Shown here piece by piece: positions 23,544 through 35,920 of a stretch of DNA of 64,000 bases. The stretch is from Mimosa pudica. Its lineage: Eukaryota > Streptophyta > Magnoliopsida > Fabales > Fabaceae. The notes under the pieces are model-generated. The model saw only the letters and a program-made list of their open reading frames with translations, was not told where the DNA came from and did not search any database. The stretch covers positions 5,001,712 through 5,065,711 of the forward strand of contig JAKELP010000005.1 of NCBI GenBank assembly GCA_029929735.1, written 5' to 3'. The position numbers and the translations under genes were made by a program. The number at the start of each line of letters is the position of its first letter. The first letter of the stretch is position 1.

Positions 23544-26500
23544 TATAATTATGGGTAATGGACCTAATCTACCCCTAAGTAATCACCAAGGAGCGCTGAG
23601 CACTCTGAACTAACAACAGGCCCGTATCTGGACTCCAAGTAACCAAGGTGTTTAAAAACTACCCCGGTTGGACGATCAACAACGTTTGACCGTTACTATG
23701 CCTATGTGGCTACCACGCGAGCACCTGCTTTGCCACCTCTGCTTGCCACATGTGTATTTTAAATGGACCTAATCTGCCCTCCAAGTAACCACCCAGGAGC
23801 ACTGAGCACCCTGAACTAACAACATGCCCATATCTGCACTCAAAGTAACCAATGTGTTTAAAAACTACCCCGGGTGGACGGTCAATGTCGTTTGACCGTT
23901 ACTATGCCTATGCGGCCACCACGTGAAGGTCTTGTTTGTCACCCGACGCCTTGTCATCGTCATGTTAGATATGTTCATGTGGGTCCCACCTATAATAATA
24001 AACAATTTCTCTCTCCCTCTTCATCACTGTAACATCCTGAAAAATTTAATTCAGGATTAGAGAGTGTTTTGGGAAATTTTGGAATTTTTAGGAATTTTTG
24101 GTGATTTTTAGGATATTTGGAAAATTTTGAATAATAAATGTGCATATAATTAATTAAGAAATTGAAGAGTTTGAAATATGAGGGAATGGTAAAACCCAAA
24201 ATATTTTGAAGGTTAAGGAGATTGGAGGCTGGTTTAAGTGGTTTTAAATTAAAAGAGTACACTATGGTAAGTTTGGGCTACAAATCATCAGAGAACCCCC
24301 TTTATTTCACTTAACCAAACACGGCCCTCCTTCTTTCTTCGCTAAATAAAAATGACGGACTCCCTCCCTTCCCTCAAAAATGCGCCGCCCACTTCCTCCT
24401 CCCTCTTCCATCTGTCGCCTTCTCCGTTCCTTTCCTTCCGGCGGCACACGGCGGCGACCGCCGTTACCCCTCACTTCTCCTCTCAGCCTCACTAAAACCT
24501 TATGCCTTTTTCTCTCCCTCGCGTCCTTCACTCCTCATCTTCGTTCTGTTTCTTCGCTCGCCATCGTCGTCCTCCATGTTTTCTGGCGAGCTCGACGACG
24601 TACGGCGGTGACGTAAGAGTAAGCTTTGGCCTTGACTTGTTTTTCGCGTGTTATGTTTCTTTCCCATGTCAATTTCTTACTTTTCCTTTTCCTTTTGGTT
24701 TTCCTGTTCGGCCAGCCACCTAAATGGCCGACTTCCGGCGGGTTTCCGGCGACGGCGAGCTCCGGCGAGGCATGGAAGACACAAAACAAGTTTAGGTGAG
24801 CTCCCTTTCCATCATTTTCTCTCCTTTTCTGCGAGTTTGGAAGAGAGGCTGGTTAGGGTTTGATTTAGGTTTTGGGATTATGAGTTGTCAAATAGTTGAA
24901 AGTGAACCTTTAACTTTGATTCTTGTTGCTTCAAGTTTGAAGACAGTGGCTTATGCTTCAGTGTGTAGTTCCATGTTGTTGCAAATTCTGGTTCTTTTCT
25001 TTTCACTGAACCGTTTGGATTCTGGTACCGTGTCTCAAAATTTTTTAATTTAATCTAGGAAAAGGAAGATTTTAAATGTTAGCTAAGTGTGCAGACAAGT
25101 GTATGGTTTATTTAAAATTTTCCTTAGTTATTTTGTCCCTGTTATGCATTCAAGCTTGATTTTGAATTCAAGTGACTGTTTGCTCCCAATTTCTAACTCT
25201 GTTCTTGCAATTTGGAGTGAGTTTGAGATGGGGTCAGAATTAGGGTTTAACAATCCCCCTAAAATTTATCAAGATACAAACTTTATTAAAGATGGATTAT
25301 TGTAGTGCATGTCTGGTGGTTCTGCTGTTGTGTGGCTCAGAGAATTTGATTCCTTTCTCTGCTCAGCTTTTTGTGTGTGGGTACAGGGCTGTATATGCGT
25401 GTGTTTTTCTGTTTGGGTGTATTTTTCCAATTGACAGTTTATTGTTCTTTCTTTCCAATGGATTTATGCCTTGACTTGTTACAGATATTGGTGTTTGATG
25501 GTGATTTTGGGGCTTAAAAATTGTAAACAAGTCATTACTTTATGTTATGAAATTAGCCTTATGTGAGATATAAATGTGAAAGCTTGGGTTAATATGATTT
25601 TATTATAAGTTATGGTTTGATTGAATATGGAGCTGCTGTGATTGCAAGTGTGCAGTGAAATGATATTAAAAACTTGTATCATTGCTGCTATAGTAACCAA
25701 ATAGATTTAGGGGAAGTTGATTCTTGTATGTGTGCTTGAGAAGCATTACTTTCTTGCTATGTTTTGGGGTGTTCTGTTTAGGCTATTGATGCTTGTTTGC
25801 AAAATTACTCTTCAACTTGATGATTAAATTTGAATTTAAATGGTAATGCGAGTTTAAGGTTAATTAGATTAAAGGTCATTCAAAATTTAAGAACTCTAAA
25901 GGAGTAATTTTAATCATGGTGGGTTATTGGAATTCATGAGTATGTCATGGTGGTATGTGTTAATTGTATATGTGACTACTTGAGGTATTTATTATTATGC
26001 ATGTGCGTAGTTTCCGTACCAATGATAGCCAAAGGTTGTCAAGTCTTTCTTTAATTCCAATTAGTGTGATTCTTGAAGTTATGAAATAAAGTGTTAAGTT
26101 TGATAAGTTTGAATATGCCTTTATGACATTATGTTGGGGGAATGCGTATAGGTTGTTCATCTTGTTATTTAACTTGAAATCTTTGAATAGTTGGATGTAA
26201 GATAAGTTTTACTTAAATTCTGTAAAACTGATTGAAAATCTAGTTTAATTGAGATATTCACGCAAAGAACTAAGCATAATTATTAGGGGTCTTGTCGTTT
26301 TAATATTTACTTGGGCTAACTAACTCATAAAACAATGAAGTTAGAGTATTGGGCAGGATGTGTTAAATCTTGAAATCTAAAGCTTAGGAAGACATTTGGT
26401 CGATGTTAGTTTGATTTCTCAATGGATATATGGTTAAACAAAATAGATGAATATAATAGTTGTGAACTATTATTTAGGTTAAACGAATAGTTAATGACTA

Positions 26501-27452
26501 AGGGTGTTCTATTCTTGTTTTGGAAACCCTGATGAGATATTGTTAATGGTTGTGGTAGTTTTGTTCTATTGTAAATAAGTTAAGCAAAACCCCTATTCTT
26601 GTACAGTTATTCTCTGTGATAAAATCATTGGTCTTCACTTGATTAAAAATCGTATTGCCTTGTTCTTGGATTGCTTTGAATTATGATTTCTTGTGTTTGT
26701 TGTTGGACTTTTGTCCTTGGTGATATGAAGGTTGTTTGTTTTATAATTGGATTTTGATTATGATTGTTATAGATACTTAAACTAAACAATAATGAAAATA
26801 CTCCATAAGATATTGTAAAAGAAGAAAGGGTTGGGTAGTAATATGGAATACGAGAGAGGCGTTAAAATGTTATAAAGTGAGAATGATATTAATTTATCAT
26901 TTTATATCCTATCCTTATAGGAGAAACTAAGAGAAAGTATTTGGAGGAAATCTACGAGAAATGGTAAGGAAGAACGTCAGAGTGCTAAAGGGCGACAGGT
27001 AATCACACTTAACCTTGCTATAACATTGAGGGTGACGTTAGTTAGGGATTTTGTAAAATCCCTTCTCACCCTCTATATATATATTATCTTTAAAAGGGTA
27101 TTTTTATACAAAACAGGCTATCGGGTGCCTTTTAAACACGATTATTTTCATATAAAGAAATTTGAAACTCTGTATATCTATTATCCTGTTTGGTGGTGGT
27201 TATTGAATTGGAATGGTGTGAAAGGTTTATGATTATAGTGTTAAGATAGTTATTTGAGGGATTTATATAGCTGCTATCAAGGATAGTGATAGTAGGTTGT
27301 GGGAAAGAGTTTAGTTGTTGTGAAGGAGATAGTGAATGAAACTGAGATATTCAAGGATATTTGTGATTGAGATATGAAATGCTGTTGATGAGATATTAAA
27401 AGGAATATGTGAGCATTGCATGACACTGAATTTTGTGTACCATCGCGCGATG

Positions 27453-27482
27453 ATAACTGTCGATAGGCCAATCGACAGTTAT
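27453..27482 (+). other. Conserved LTR hairpin, 12-bp perfect arms
   Basis: ATAACTGTCGAT, loop AGGCCA, ATCGACAGTTAT. Immediately before it is the 12-bp palindrome CATCGCGCGATG (27441-27452), and GTAC brackets both sides. The same sequence is present at 34382-34411 and, unchanged, in the old copy at 5103-5132. Confidence 0.9.
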
Positions 27483-27882
27483 TTGTACTGATGATCCTTT
27501 TCAGATTGATTGGATCGGGGATCATAGGTCGACTTAGTGAGAGAAGTGACATACGGTTGTTTTGGCATTGAAGAGCCCAACCGCCCCTACGGTTGTTTGG
27601 CATTGAAGAGTCCAACCGTTCCCGTTCTGTAATGGAAACAGAATTGGGGTTCCCTCTCTGGAGATTGCTAGAGAAGGAAATTGTCCCCTCATTATGGAGA
27701 GGGACACAGTGTCAAATCATATAGTGAAGAATAGATGCTTGAATGCACCGTGGTGGCACAATGCATCTTTAGGTGAGTGTGAGGGTTGATGTGGTAGTAT
27801 TAGTTGATTGGAGTATGGAGATGATGAATTGATTTGGTTTGGATATGATTGTTGGACTTGAGTAAGGAATGAAAGAAGATCT

Positions 27883-27930
<48 letters not shown>

Positions 27931-28239
27931 CTATTGTTTTTAAAATTGTGGTACCCTTTAGACGCCCTCGCTACCGCACATCTCACTGTTATAGTGAGTT
28001 AAGCGGTGATTACTGGGACAAATTGTCTCATCCCACGATTACTGACATTTTTGCAGGTGTTCATGCACAGGTGCAAGTTTCAGGAAAGGGAATTAGGCTT
28101 TAGAGGTTGCTTACATTATTCAGAATTGTATATTGCCAGTTTATATAGGCATGCATGCGTTTCCGCATATTTTCTTATGAAACTGGGAAATAGACTTAGG
28201 GATATTGATTATTAATTATATTATAAGGAAAATACTTTT

Positions 28240-28418
28240 CTAACTATGATAGGGTTGTATTACTATGACAAGCCTTTTTCTATCATAGTTAGATAATCAA
28301 TATCAGGTTGCCTCTTTTTCTAACCATGTTAGGTGAATCTTTTCTAACATGGTTAGCTATTAATTATCCATGATAGTAATCGTATTATATTAGGAAATTC
28401 TTTTCTATCATGGATAAT
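28240..28418 (+). repeat. Three tandem stem-loops at the LTR 3' end (order A-B-C)
   Basis: A: CTAACTATGATAG 28240-28252 with CTATCATAGTTAG 28280-28292. B: CTAACCATGTTAG 28320-28332 with CTAACATGGTTAG 28344-28356. C: ATTATCCATGATAG 28363-28376 with CTATCATGGATAAT 28405-28418. Most arms are preceded by CTTTT(T). Repeated in the 3' LTR at about 35175-35353. In the old copy (5889-6064) the order is B-C-A. Confidence 0.9.
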
Positions 28419-28489
28419 ATATAAAAAGAGATTAATGAATTGAAATAGATAATATTGGTTAATTAGGGAATTAGTAACACAATGTTACA

Positions 28490-30956
28490 ACTTGGTTATC
28501 AGTATTTGGTATACGATAACCTAGGACTGTGCTGCATTGCATATAGATTGGCAATATACATTCTATAGTTTCCCTTCCTTCTGTGCATGATACTCTGCTT
28601 TTTGAGAGGATTATCGCTCATCCCGTGGTGGGGAGAGAGTGATAAGAGAAATTGAATAGGTACTGTGGAGAGATTGAGATGAACATAGAAAGAATAACGA
28701 AATAATATTGATATGTATAAGAATTTAGGAAGAATGACGAAATAAGGATGCTTCTCTGGGGTCTCGAGTATAGTTATGTGCCGGCCATAATCATAGTCGA
28801 GGCATCATGAGATCCCTTATTGGGTTAAGGGATTAAGGAAATTGGAAAATAACAATTGATAAACAATGTGATATGAAATAAGTTTGGTTGACCATGCTTA
28901 AATGTTTAGTTTATTTGTTAAATTGTTGGCTTAATTGATGGATCGATTTGTCATATTTGGATGGTTTTTGAATGAAATCTTATTAAAATTCTTCGTGTTT
29001 TTATTATTTGTGTGATTTATTAGTATTATGTTGGACAATTTTGATACTTTGAGCCAAATACTATGTGTATGGGTGTGTTAATTTGTAAATACATAATTTG
29101 ATTGTGTGTGTTTTAATCAAAGGATGTTTGATGTGAAAAGAATCCAAACTTGATGCTTTTATACCAGCTTCTAATACAGGTCTTAATCTGTAGTTTAGTT
29201 ACAATCTGCAGAATTCCTTACATTTGTTTGGTTCAAATTTCACTAAATGTAGTGACATAAATTTATTTTGATTATTGTGATTCTTTACTAATTAAGCTTG
29301 GCCATTTGGCTTGATACTTGTTTCTTTAGTAGTTGGTATATTCTGTTTCCAAGGTTGCTAATTTAATTTTTGTCCATGCTGATCCTTATTAATATAATAA
29401 ATTTCGAGAGTTACATACCGATCAAAGAATGAATATGCTTTAAAATGAAAACTTCTTGGAGAGATTTAGTGATTTAAGAAAGGTTTGGTTGAGCTTCGCA
29501 AACAAACCCTGAATCATTAGGTGTTTTGAACCCGACATGTTTAAAAATGTATGTAGTTGAAAACTCCAAATTGGCGTAGGAACTAAAATTCTATGTTATG
29601 AATTCGTTTTAAATACTTAGGGTGGTGATGATTATGAAATCCTCTTTAATCTTGTGGTATCCAGGATTTATATATTATCAAGAGTATTCATGAATATGAT
29701 GTTAATGAATTATGAGAATAGTGTTTGAGTTAGATTTTGGTTAGTAAAAGGACGTAAATTGTGAGAACGACCTAGGAAATTGATTTAAAAAACATTTTTG
29801 TAATGTGGCACATTGATTTCGTTGAGATGTCATGAATATTAGTGATGGGTATTTAATAATTGAAATGGAGTGATGGTGATAGGTGAATTGAAAATTGATG
29901 GTTGGGCGAGAAAATAGTGAGATTTGGGCGAGTTACTATGATTTATCATCTCGAGTTATTAAGTTTAAATTGGTATTGATGCGAGGAAGGATGAAGGGAT
30001 GTCAAATATGAATGAGCCAATGGAGATCAGTTGAAGTAAGAGGAATTGGGAAGATCTTTAGTTTTAGAAATGTGATTCTTTATGATTTGCCATACAGTCA
30101 GTGAATAAAGTTGTCTAATAAATTTAGTGTGAGTATGAGCCTTGGAGATAAATGACGCATTTTGGAGTTGTGATCAAGTCAAAACCAATTAAATAAAGAA
30201 GTTAGTTGAGATGAAGAATTTAGGGTGAAGCTTTAGTGAATGTTTTAAATGGATACATTGGAGTTTTGAAAATTGGGAAAATATTTGATGACTTTAGTGA
30301 GAAATTAAGTATCGTCACATGTTTTTAGCATGATGGTATGAATAGGCATATATCTTAGATATGGGGAGTTTGATAGAATTGTTAGTACAAAAGGCAAAGT
30401 TGGAGGTGGATTTCAATATCTTGGTGATTTCTATGGATTAACGACTTTCGTAGTTCCACTAGTTATTAATAATACACTGTGTTGATGATTTAGAGAAGTA
30501 TAGTGATGTGGTGGACTATTATGACTTGTTGATAGATCAATATTAGGCTTTTATGGATGAGTGTATATTAAGTTAGAATCATGAGTTAAAGTTGGAAAGG
30601 GAATTTTATGGAATTGTTATCTAACAATTAGAAGCGAGACCTTGGATTATGATTGAGGAAACCACTAGATTTTGAAGAGGATGTTGTTGTCATATATGAT
30701 GTTGGACTTTAATACAAGTAAGTTAAGGTTAGAGTGGCTAGTAAATTGAGGGTTAGTTAAGAGAAACGGGATAAGGATTGATGATTATTATAGATTGAAT
30801 GAGGAAAAATGGTAAAATATGACGTTGAGTGTATTAAGTTGTAGTGAAATGATTAGAGTTAATATGCAGAATGCAGAACTGACGCGTGAATTTCTTTGTG
30901 ATAGGTAATACGTTTAGTAAATTTTGGGGACAAAATTCTTAAAAGGTGGGGAGAAT
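28490..30956 (+). other. LARD internal domain, non-coding
   Basis: Begins ACTTGGTTATCAG, a degenerate match to the tRNA-Met primer site (TTGGTATCAG with an extra T). No long frame on either strand. Ends with the polypurine tract AAAAGGTGGGGAGAAT at 30941-30956, preceded by TTTTGGGGACAAAATTCTT, as commonly seen before chromovirus 3' LTRs. Confidence 0.8.
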
Positions 30957-33900
30957 TGTAACATCCTGAAAAATTTAATTCAGGATTAGAGAGTGTTTTG
31001 GGAAATTTTGGAATTTTTAGGAATTTTTGGTGATTTTTAGGATATTTGGAAAATTTTGAATAATAAATGTGCATATAATTAATTAAGAAATTGAAGAGTT
31101 TGAAATATGAGGGAATGGTAAAACCCAAAATATTTTGAAGGTTAAGGAGATTGGAGGCTGGTTTAAGTGGTTTTAAATTAAAAGAGTACACTATGGTAAG
31201 TTTGGGCTACAAATCATCAGAGAACCCCCTTTATTTCACTTAACCAAACACGGCCCTCCTTCTTTCTTCGCTAAATAAAAATGACGGACTCCCTCCCTTC
31301 CCTCAAAAATGCGCCGCCCACTTCCTCCTCCCTCTTCCATCTGTCGCCTTCTCCGTTCCTTTCCTTCCGGCGGCACACGGCGGCGACCGCCGTTACCCCT
31401 CACTTCTCCTCTCAGCCTCACTAAAACCTTATGCCTTTTTCTCTCCCTCGCGTCCTTCACTCCTCATCTTCGTTCTGTTTCTTCGCTCGCCATCGTCGTC
31501 CTCCATGTTTTCCGGCGAGCTCGACGACGTACGGCGGTGACGTAAGAGTAAGCTTTGGCCTTGACTTGTTTTTCGCGTGTTATGTTTCTTTCCCATGTCA
31601 ATTTCTTACTTTTCCTTTTCCTTTTGGTTTTCCTGTTCTGCCAGCCACCTAAATGGCCGACTTCCGGCGGGTTTCCGGCGACGGCGAGCTCCGGCGAGGC
31701 ATGGAAGACACAAAACAAGTTTAGGTGAGCTCCCTTTCCATCATTTTCTCTCCTTTTCTGCGAGTTTGGAAGAGAGGTTGGTTAGGGTTTGATTTAGGTT
31801 TTGGGATTATGAGTTGTCAAATAGTTGAAAGTGAACCTTTAACTTTGATTCTTGTTGCTTCAAGTTTGAAGACAGTGGCTTATGCTTCAGTGTGTAGTTC
31901 CATGTTGTTGCAAATTCTGGTTCTTTTCTTTTCACTGAACCGTTTGGATTCTGGTACCGTGTCTCAAAATTTTTTAATTTAATCTAGGAAAAGGAAGATT
32001 TTAAATGTTAGCTAAGTGTGCAGACAAGTGTATGGTTTATTTAAAATTTTCCTTAGTTATTTTGTCCCTGTTATGCATTCAAGCTTGATTTTGAATTCAA
32101 GTGACTGTTTGCTCCCAATTTCTAACTCTGTTCTTGCAATTTGGAGTGAGTTTGAGATGGGGTCAGAATTAGGGTTTAACAATCCCCCTAAAATTTATCA
32201 AGATACAAACTTTATTAAAGATGGATTATTGTAGTGCATGTCTGGTGGTTCTGCTGTTGTGTGGCTCAGAGAATTTGATTCCTTTCTCTGCTCAGCTTTT
32301 TGTGTGTGGGTACAGGGCTGTATATGCGTGTGTTTTTCTGTTTGGGTGTATTTTTCCAATTGACAGTTTATTGTTCTTTCTTTCCAATGGATTTATGCCT
32401 TGACTTGTTACAGATATTGGTGTTTGATGGTGATTTTGGGGCTTAAAAATTGTAAACAAGTCATTACTTTATGTTATGAAATTAGCCTTATGTGAGATAT
32501 AAATGTGAAAGTTTGGGTTAATATGATTTTATTATAAGTTATGGTTTGATTGAATATGGAGCTGCTGTGATTGCAAGTGTGCAGTGAAATGATATTAAAA
32601 ACTTGTATCATTGCTGCTATAGTAACCAAATAGATTTAGGGGAAGTTGATTCTTGTATGTGTGCTTGAGAAGCATTACTTTCTTGCTATGTTTTGGGGTG
32701 TTCTGTTTAGGCTATTGATGCTTGTTTGCAAAATTACTCTTCAACTTGATGATTAAATTTGAATTTAAATGGTAATGCGAGTTTAAGGTTAATTAGATTA
32801 AAGGTCATTCAAAATTTAAGAACTCTAAAGGAGTAATTTTAATCATGGTGGGTTATTGGAATTCATGAGTATGTCATGGTGGTATGTGTTAATTGTATAT
32901 GTGACTACTTGAGGTATTTATTATTATGCATGTGCGTAGTTTCCGTACCAATGATAGCCAAAGGTTGTCAAGTCTTTCTTTAATTCCAATTAGTGTGATT
33001 CTTGAAGTTATGAAATAAAGTGTTAAGTTTGATAAGTTTGAATATGCCTTTATTACATTATGTTGGGGGAATGTGTATAGGTTGTTCATCTTGTTATTTA
33101 ACTTGAAATCTTTGAATAGTTGGATGTAAGATAAGTTTTACTTAAATTCTGTAAAACTGATTGAAAATCTAGTTTAATTGAGATATTCACGCAAAGAACT
33201 AAGCATAATTATTAGGGGTCTTGTCGTTTTAATATTTACTTGGGCTAACTAACTCATAAAACAATGAAGTTAGAGTATTGGGCAGGATGTGTTAAATCTT
33301 GAAATCTAAAGCTTAGGAAGACATTTGGTCGATGTTAGTTTGATTTCTCAATGGATATATGGTTAAACAAAATAGATGAATATAATAGTTGTGAACTATT
33401 ATTTAGGTTAAACGAATAGTTAATGACTAAGGGTGTTCTATTCTTGTTTTGGAAACCCTGATGAGATATTGTTAATGGTTGTGGTAGTTTTGTTCTATTG
33501 TAAATAAGTTAAGCAAAACCCCTATTCTTGTACTGTTATTCTCTGTGATAAAATCATTGGTCTTCACTTGATTAAAAATCGTATTGCCTTGTTCTTGGAT
33601 TGCTTTGAATTATGATTTCTTGTGTTTGTTGTTGGACTTTTGTCCTTGGTGATATGAAGGTTGTTTGTTTTATAATTGGATTTTGATTATGATTGTTATA
33701 GATACTTAAACTAAACAATAATGAAAATACTCCATAAGATATTGTAAAAGAAGAAAGGGTTGGGTAGTAATATGGAATACGAGAGAGACGTTAAAATGTT
33801 ATAAAGTGAAAATGATATTAATTTATCATTTTATATCCTATCCTTATAGGAGAAACTAAGAGAAAGTATTTGGAGGAAATCTACGAGAAATGGTAAGGAA

Positions 33901-34811
33901 GAACGTCAGAGTGCTAAAGGGCGACAGGTAATCACACTTAACCTTGCTATAACATTGAGGGTGACGTTAGTTAGGGATTTTGTAAAATCCCTTCTCACCC
34001 TCTATATATATATTATCTTTAAAAGGGTATGTTTATACAAAACAGGCTATCGGGTGCCTTTTAAACACGATTATTTTCATATAAAGAAATTTGAAACTCT
34101 GTATATCTATTATCCTGTTTGGTGGTGGTTATTGAATTGGAATGGTGTGAAAGGTTTATGATTATAGTGTTAAGATAGTTATTTGAGGGATTTATATAGC
34201 TGCTATCAAGGATAGTGATAGTAGGTTGTGGGAAAGAGTTTAGTTGTTGTGAAGGAGATAGTGAATGAAATTGAGATATTCAAGGATATTTGTGATTGAG
34301 ATATGAAATGCTGTGGATGAGATATTAAAAGGAATATGTGAGCATTGCATGACACTGAATTTTGTGTACCATCGCGCGATGATAACTGTCGATAGGCCAA
34401 TCGACAGTTATTTGTACTGATGATCCTTTTCAGATTGATTGGATCGGGGATCATAGGTCGACTTAGTGAGAGAAGTGACCTACGGTTGTTTTGGCATTGA
34501 AGAGCCCAACCGCCCCTACGGTTGTTTGGCATTGAAGAGTCCAACCGTTCCCGTTCTGTAATGGAAACAGAATTGGGGTTCCCTCTCTGGAGATTGCTAG
34601 AGAAGGAAATTGTCCCCTCATTATGGAGAGGGACACAGTGTCAAATCATATAGTGAAGAATAGATGCTTGAATGCACCGTGGTGGCACAATGCATCTTTA
34701 GGTGAGTGTGAGAGTTGATGTGGTAGTATTAGTTGATTGGAGTATGGAGATGATGAATTGATTTGGTTTGGATATGATTGTTGGACTTGAGTAAGGAATG
34801 AAAGAAGATCT

Positions 34812-34865
<54 letters not shown>

Positions 34866-35424
34866 CTATTGTTTTTAAAATTGTGGTACCCTTTAGACGC
34901 CCTCGCTACCGCACATCTCACTGTTATAGTGAGTTAAGCGGTGATTACTTGGACAAATTGTCTCATCCCACGATTACTGACATTTTTGCAGGTGTTCATG
35001 CACAGGTGCAAGTTTCAGGAAAGGGAATTAGGCTTTAGAGGTTGCTTACATTATTCAGAATTGTATATTGCCAGTTTATATAGGCCTGCATGCGTTTCCG
35101 CATATTTTCTTATGAAATTGGGAAATAGACTTAGGGATATTGATTATTAATTATATTATAAGGAAAATACTTTTCTAACTATGATAGGGTTGTATTACTA
35201 TGACAAGCCTTTTTCTATCATAGTTAGATAATCAATATCAGGTTGCCTCTTTTTCTAACCATGTTAGGTGAATCTTTTCTAACATGGTTAGCTATTAATT
35301 ATCCATGATAGTAATCGTATTATATTAGGAAATTCTTTTCTATCATGGATAATATATAAAAAGAGATTAATGAATTGAAATAGATAATATTGGTTAATTA
35401 GGGAATTAGTAACACAATGTTACA
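30957..35424 (+). repeat. 3' LTR of the LARD (4468 bp)
   Basis: Nearly identical to the 5' LTR. The 6-bp length difference is explained by the (TA)n tract (34814-34863 against 27885-27928). Ends TGTTACA directly before the ATCAC duplication. Confidence 0.93.
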
Positions 35425-35920
35425 ATCACCATCATCACAGCCCCCCACACCCACCACCCTCACCCACACCACCCCCTTAAACGTGGCAAGCAGAGGTGGC
35501 GTGGGGCGGGGGCTGTGGAGGTGGGGCAGTGGGGGCTGGGGAGGTGAGGGGGTGGCGTGGGTGGAGGTGGTGGGTGTTGGGGGGGCTGTGGTGATGGAGA
35601 TGAAGAGGGAGAGAGAAATTATTTATTATTATAGGTGGGACCCACATGAACATATCTTACGTGGCGATGACAAGGCGTCGGGTGACAAACAAGACCTTCA
35701 CGTGGCGGCCACATAGGCATAGTATCGGTCAAACGTCATTGACCGTCCACTCGGGGTAGTTTTTAAACACCTTGGTTACTTGGAGTCCAGATACGAGTCT
35801 GTTGTTAGTTCAGGGTGCTCAGCGCTCCTTGGTGGTTACTTGGAGGGCAGATTAGGTCAATTTAAAATACATACGTGGCAAGCAGAGGTGACAAAACAAT
35901 TGCTCGCATGGCATCCACAT

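Larger units (their letters stand above)
24028..28489 (+). repeat. 5' LTR of the LARD (4462 bp)
   Basis: Contains a GC-rich leader-like block (about 24300-24795) ending in a donor-like TTTAG|GTGAGC, long AT-rich DNA, a perfect hairpin at 27453-27482, an interrupted repeat of CTACGGTTGTTTTGGCATTG, a (TA)n run at 27885-27928, an acceptor-like TTTTTGCAG at 28056, and three strong inverted repeats at 28240-28418. The predicted small ORFs recur identically in the 3' LTR and are not genes. Confidence 0.93.
24028..35424 (+). mobile_element. LARD-like LTR retrotransposon, 11.4 kb, TSD ATCAC
   Basis: Two near-identical LTRs (24028-28489, 4462 bp; 30957-35424, 4468 bp) surround a 2467-bp interior. Both LTRs start TGTAACATCC and end TGTTACA. 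ATCAC flanks the whole at 24023-24027 and 35425-35429. The interior has no protein-coding frame over 60 residues, so gag and pol are absent and mobilisation would need proteins in trans. Very long LTRs with a short non-coding interior fit the LARD class. The tract before the 3' LTR resembles that of Ty3/Gypsy chromoviruses. By eye I found about 17 substitutions and one (TA)n length change between the LTRs, roughly 0.4 percent, so insertion is recent. It lies inside the foldback element at 23553-37217. Confidence 0.94.

Noticed and set aside
24307..25474. Cluster of 60-85-codon open frames on both strands
   Set aside because: All recur identically in the 3' LTR at 31236-32403. They lie in LTR sequence and show no domain or signal.
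35417..35716. 99-codon Gly/Val-rich frame
   Set aside because: Spans the LARD end and the palindromic centre of the foldback element; a junction artefact.
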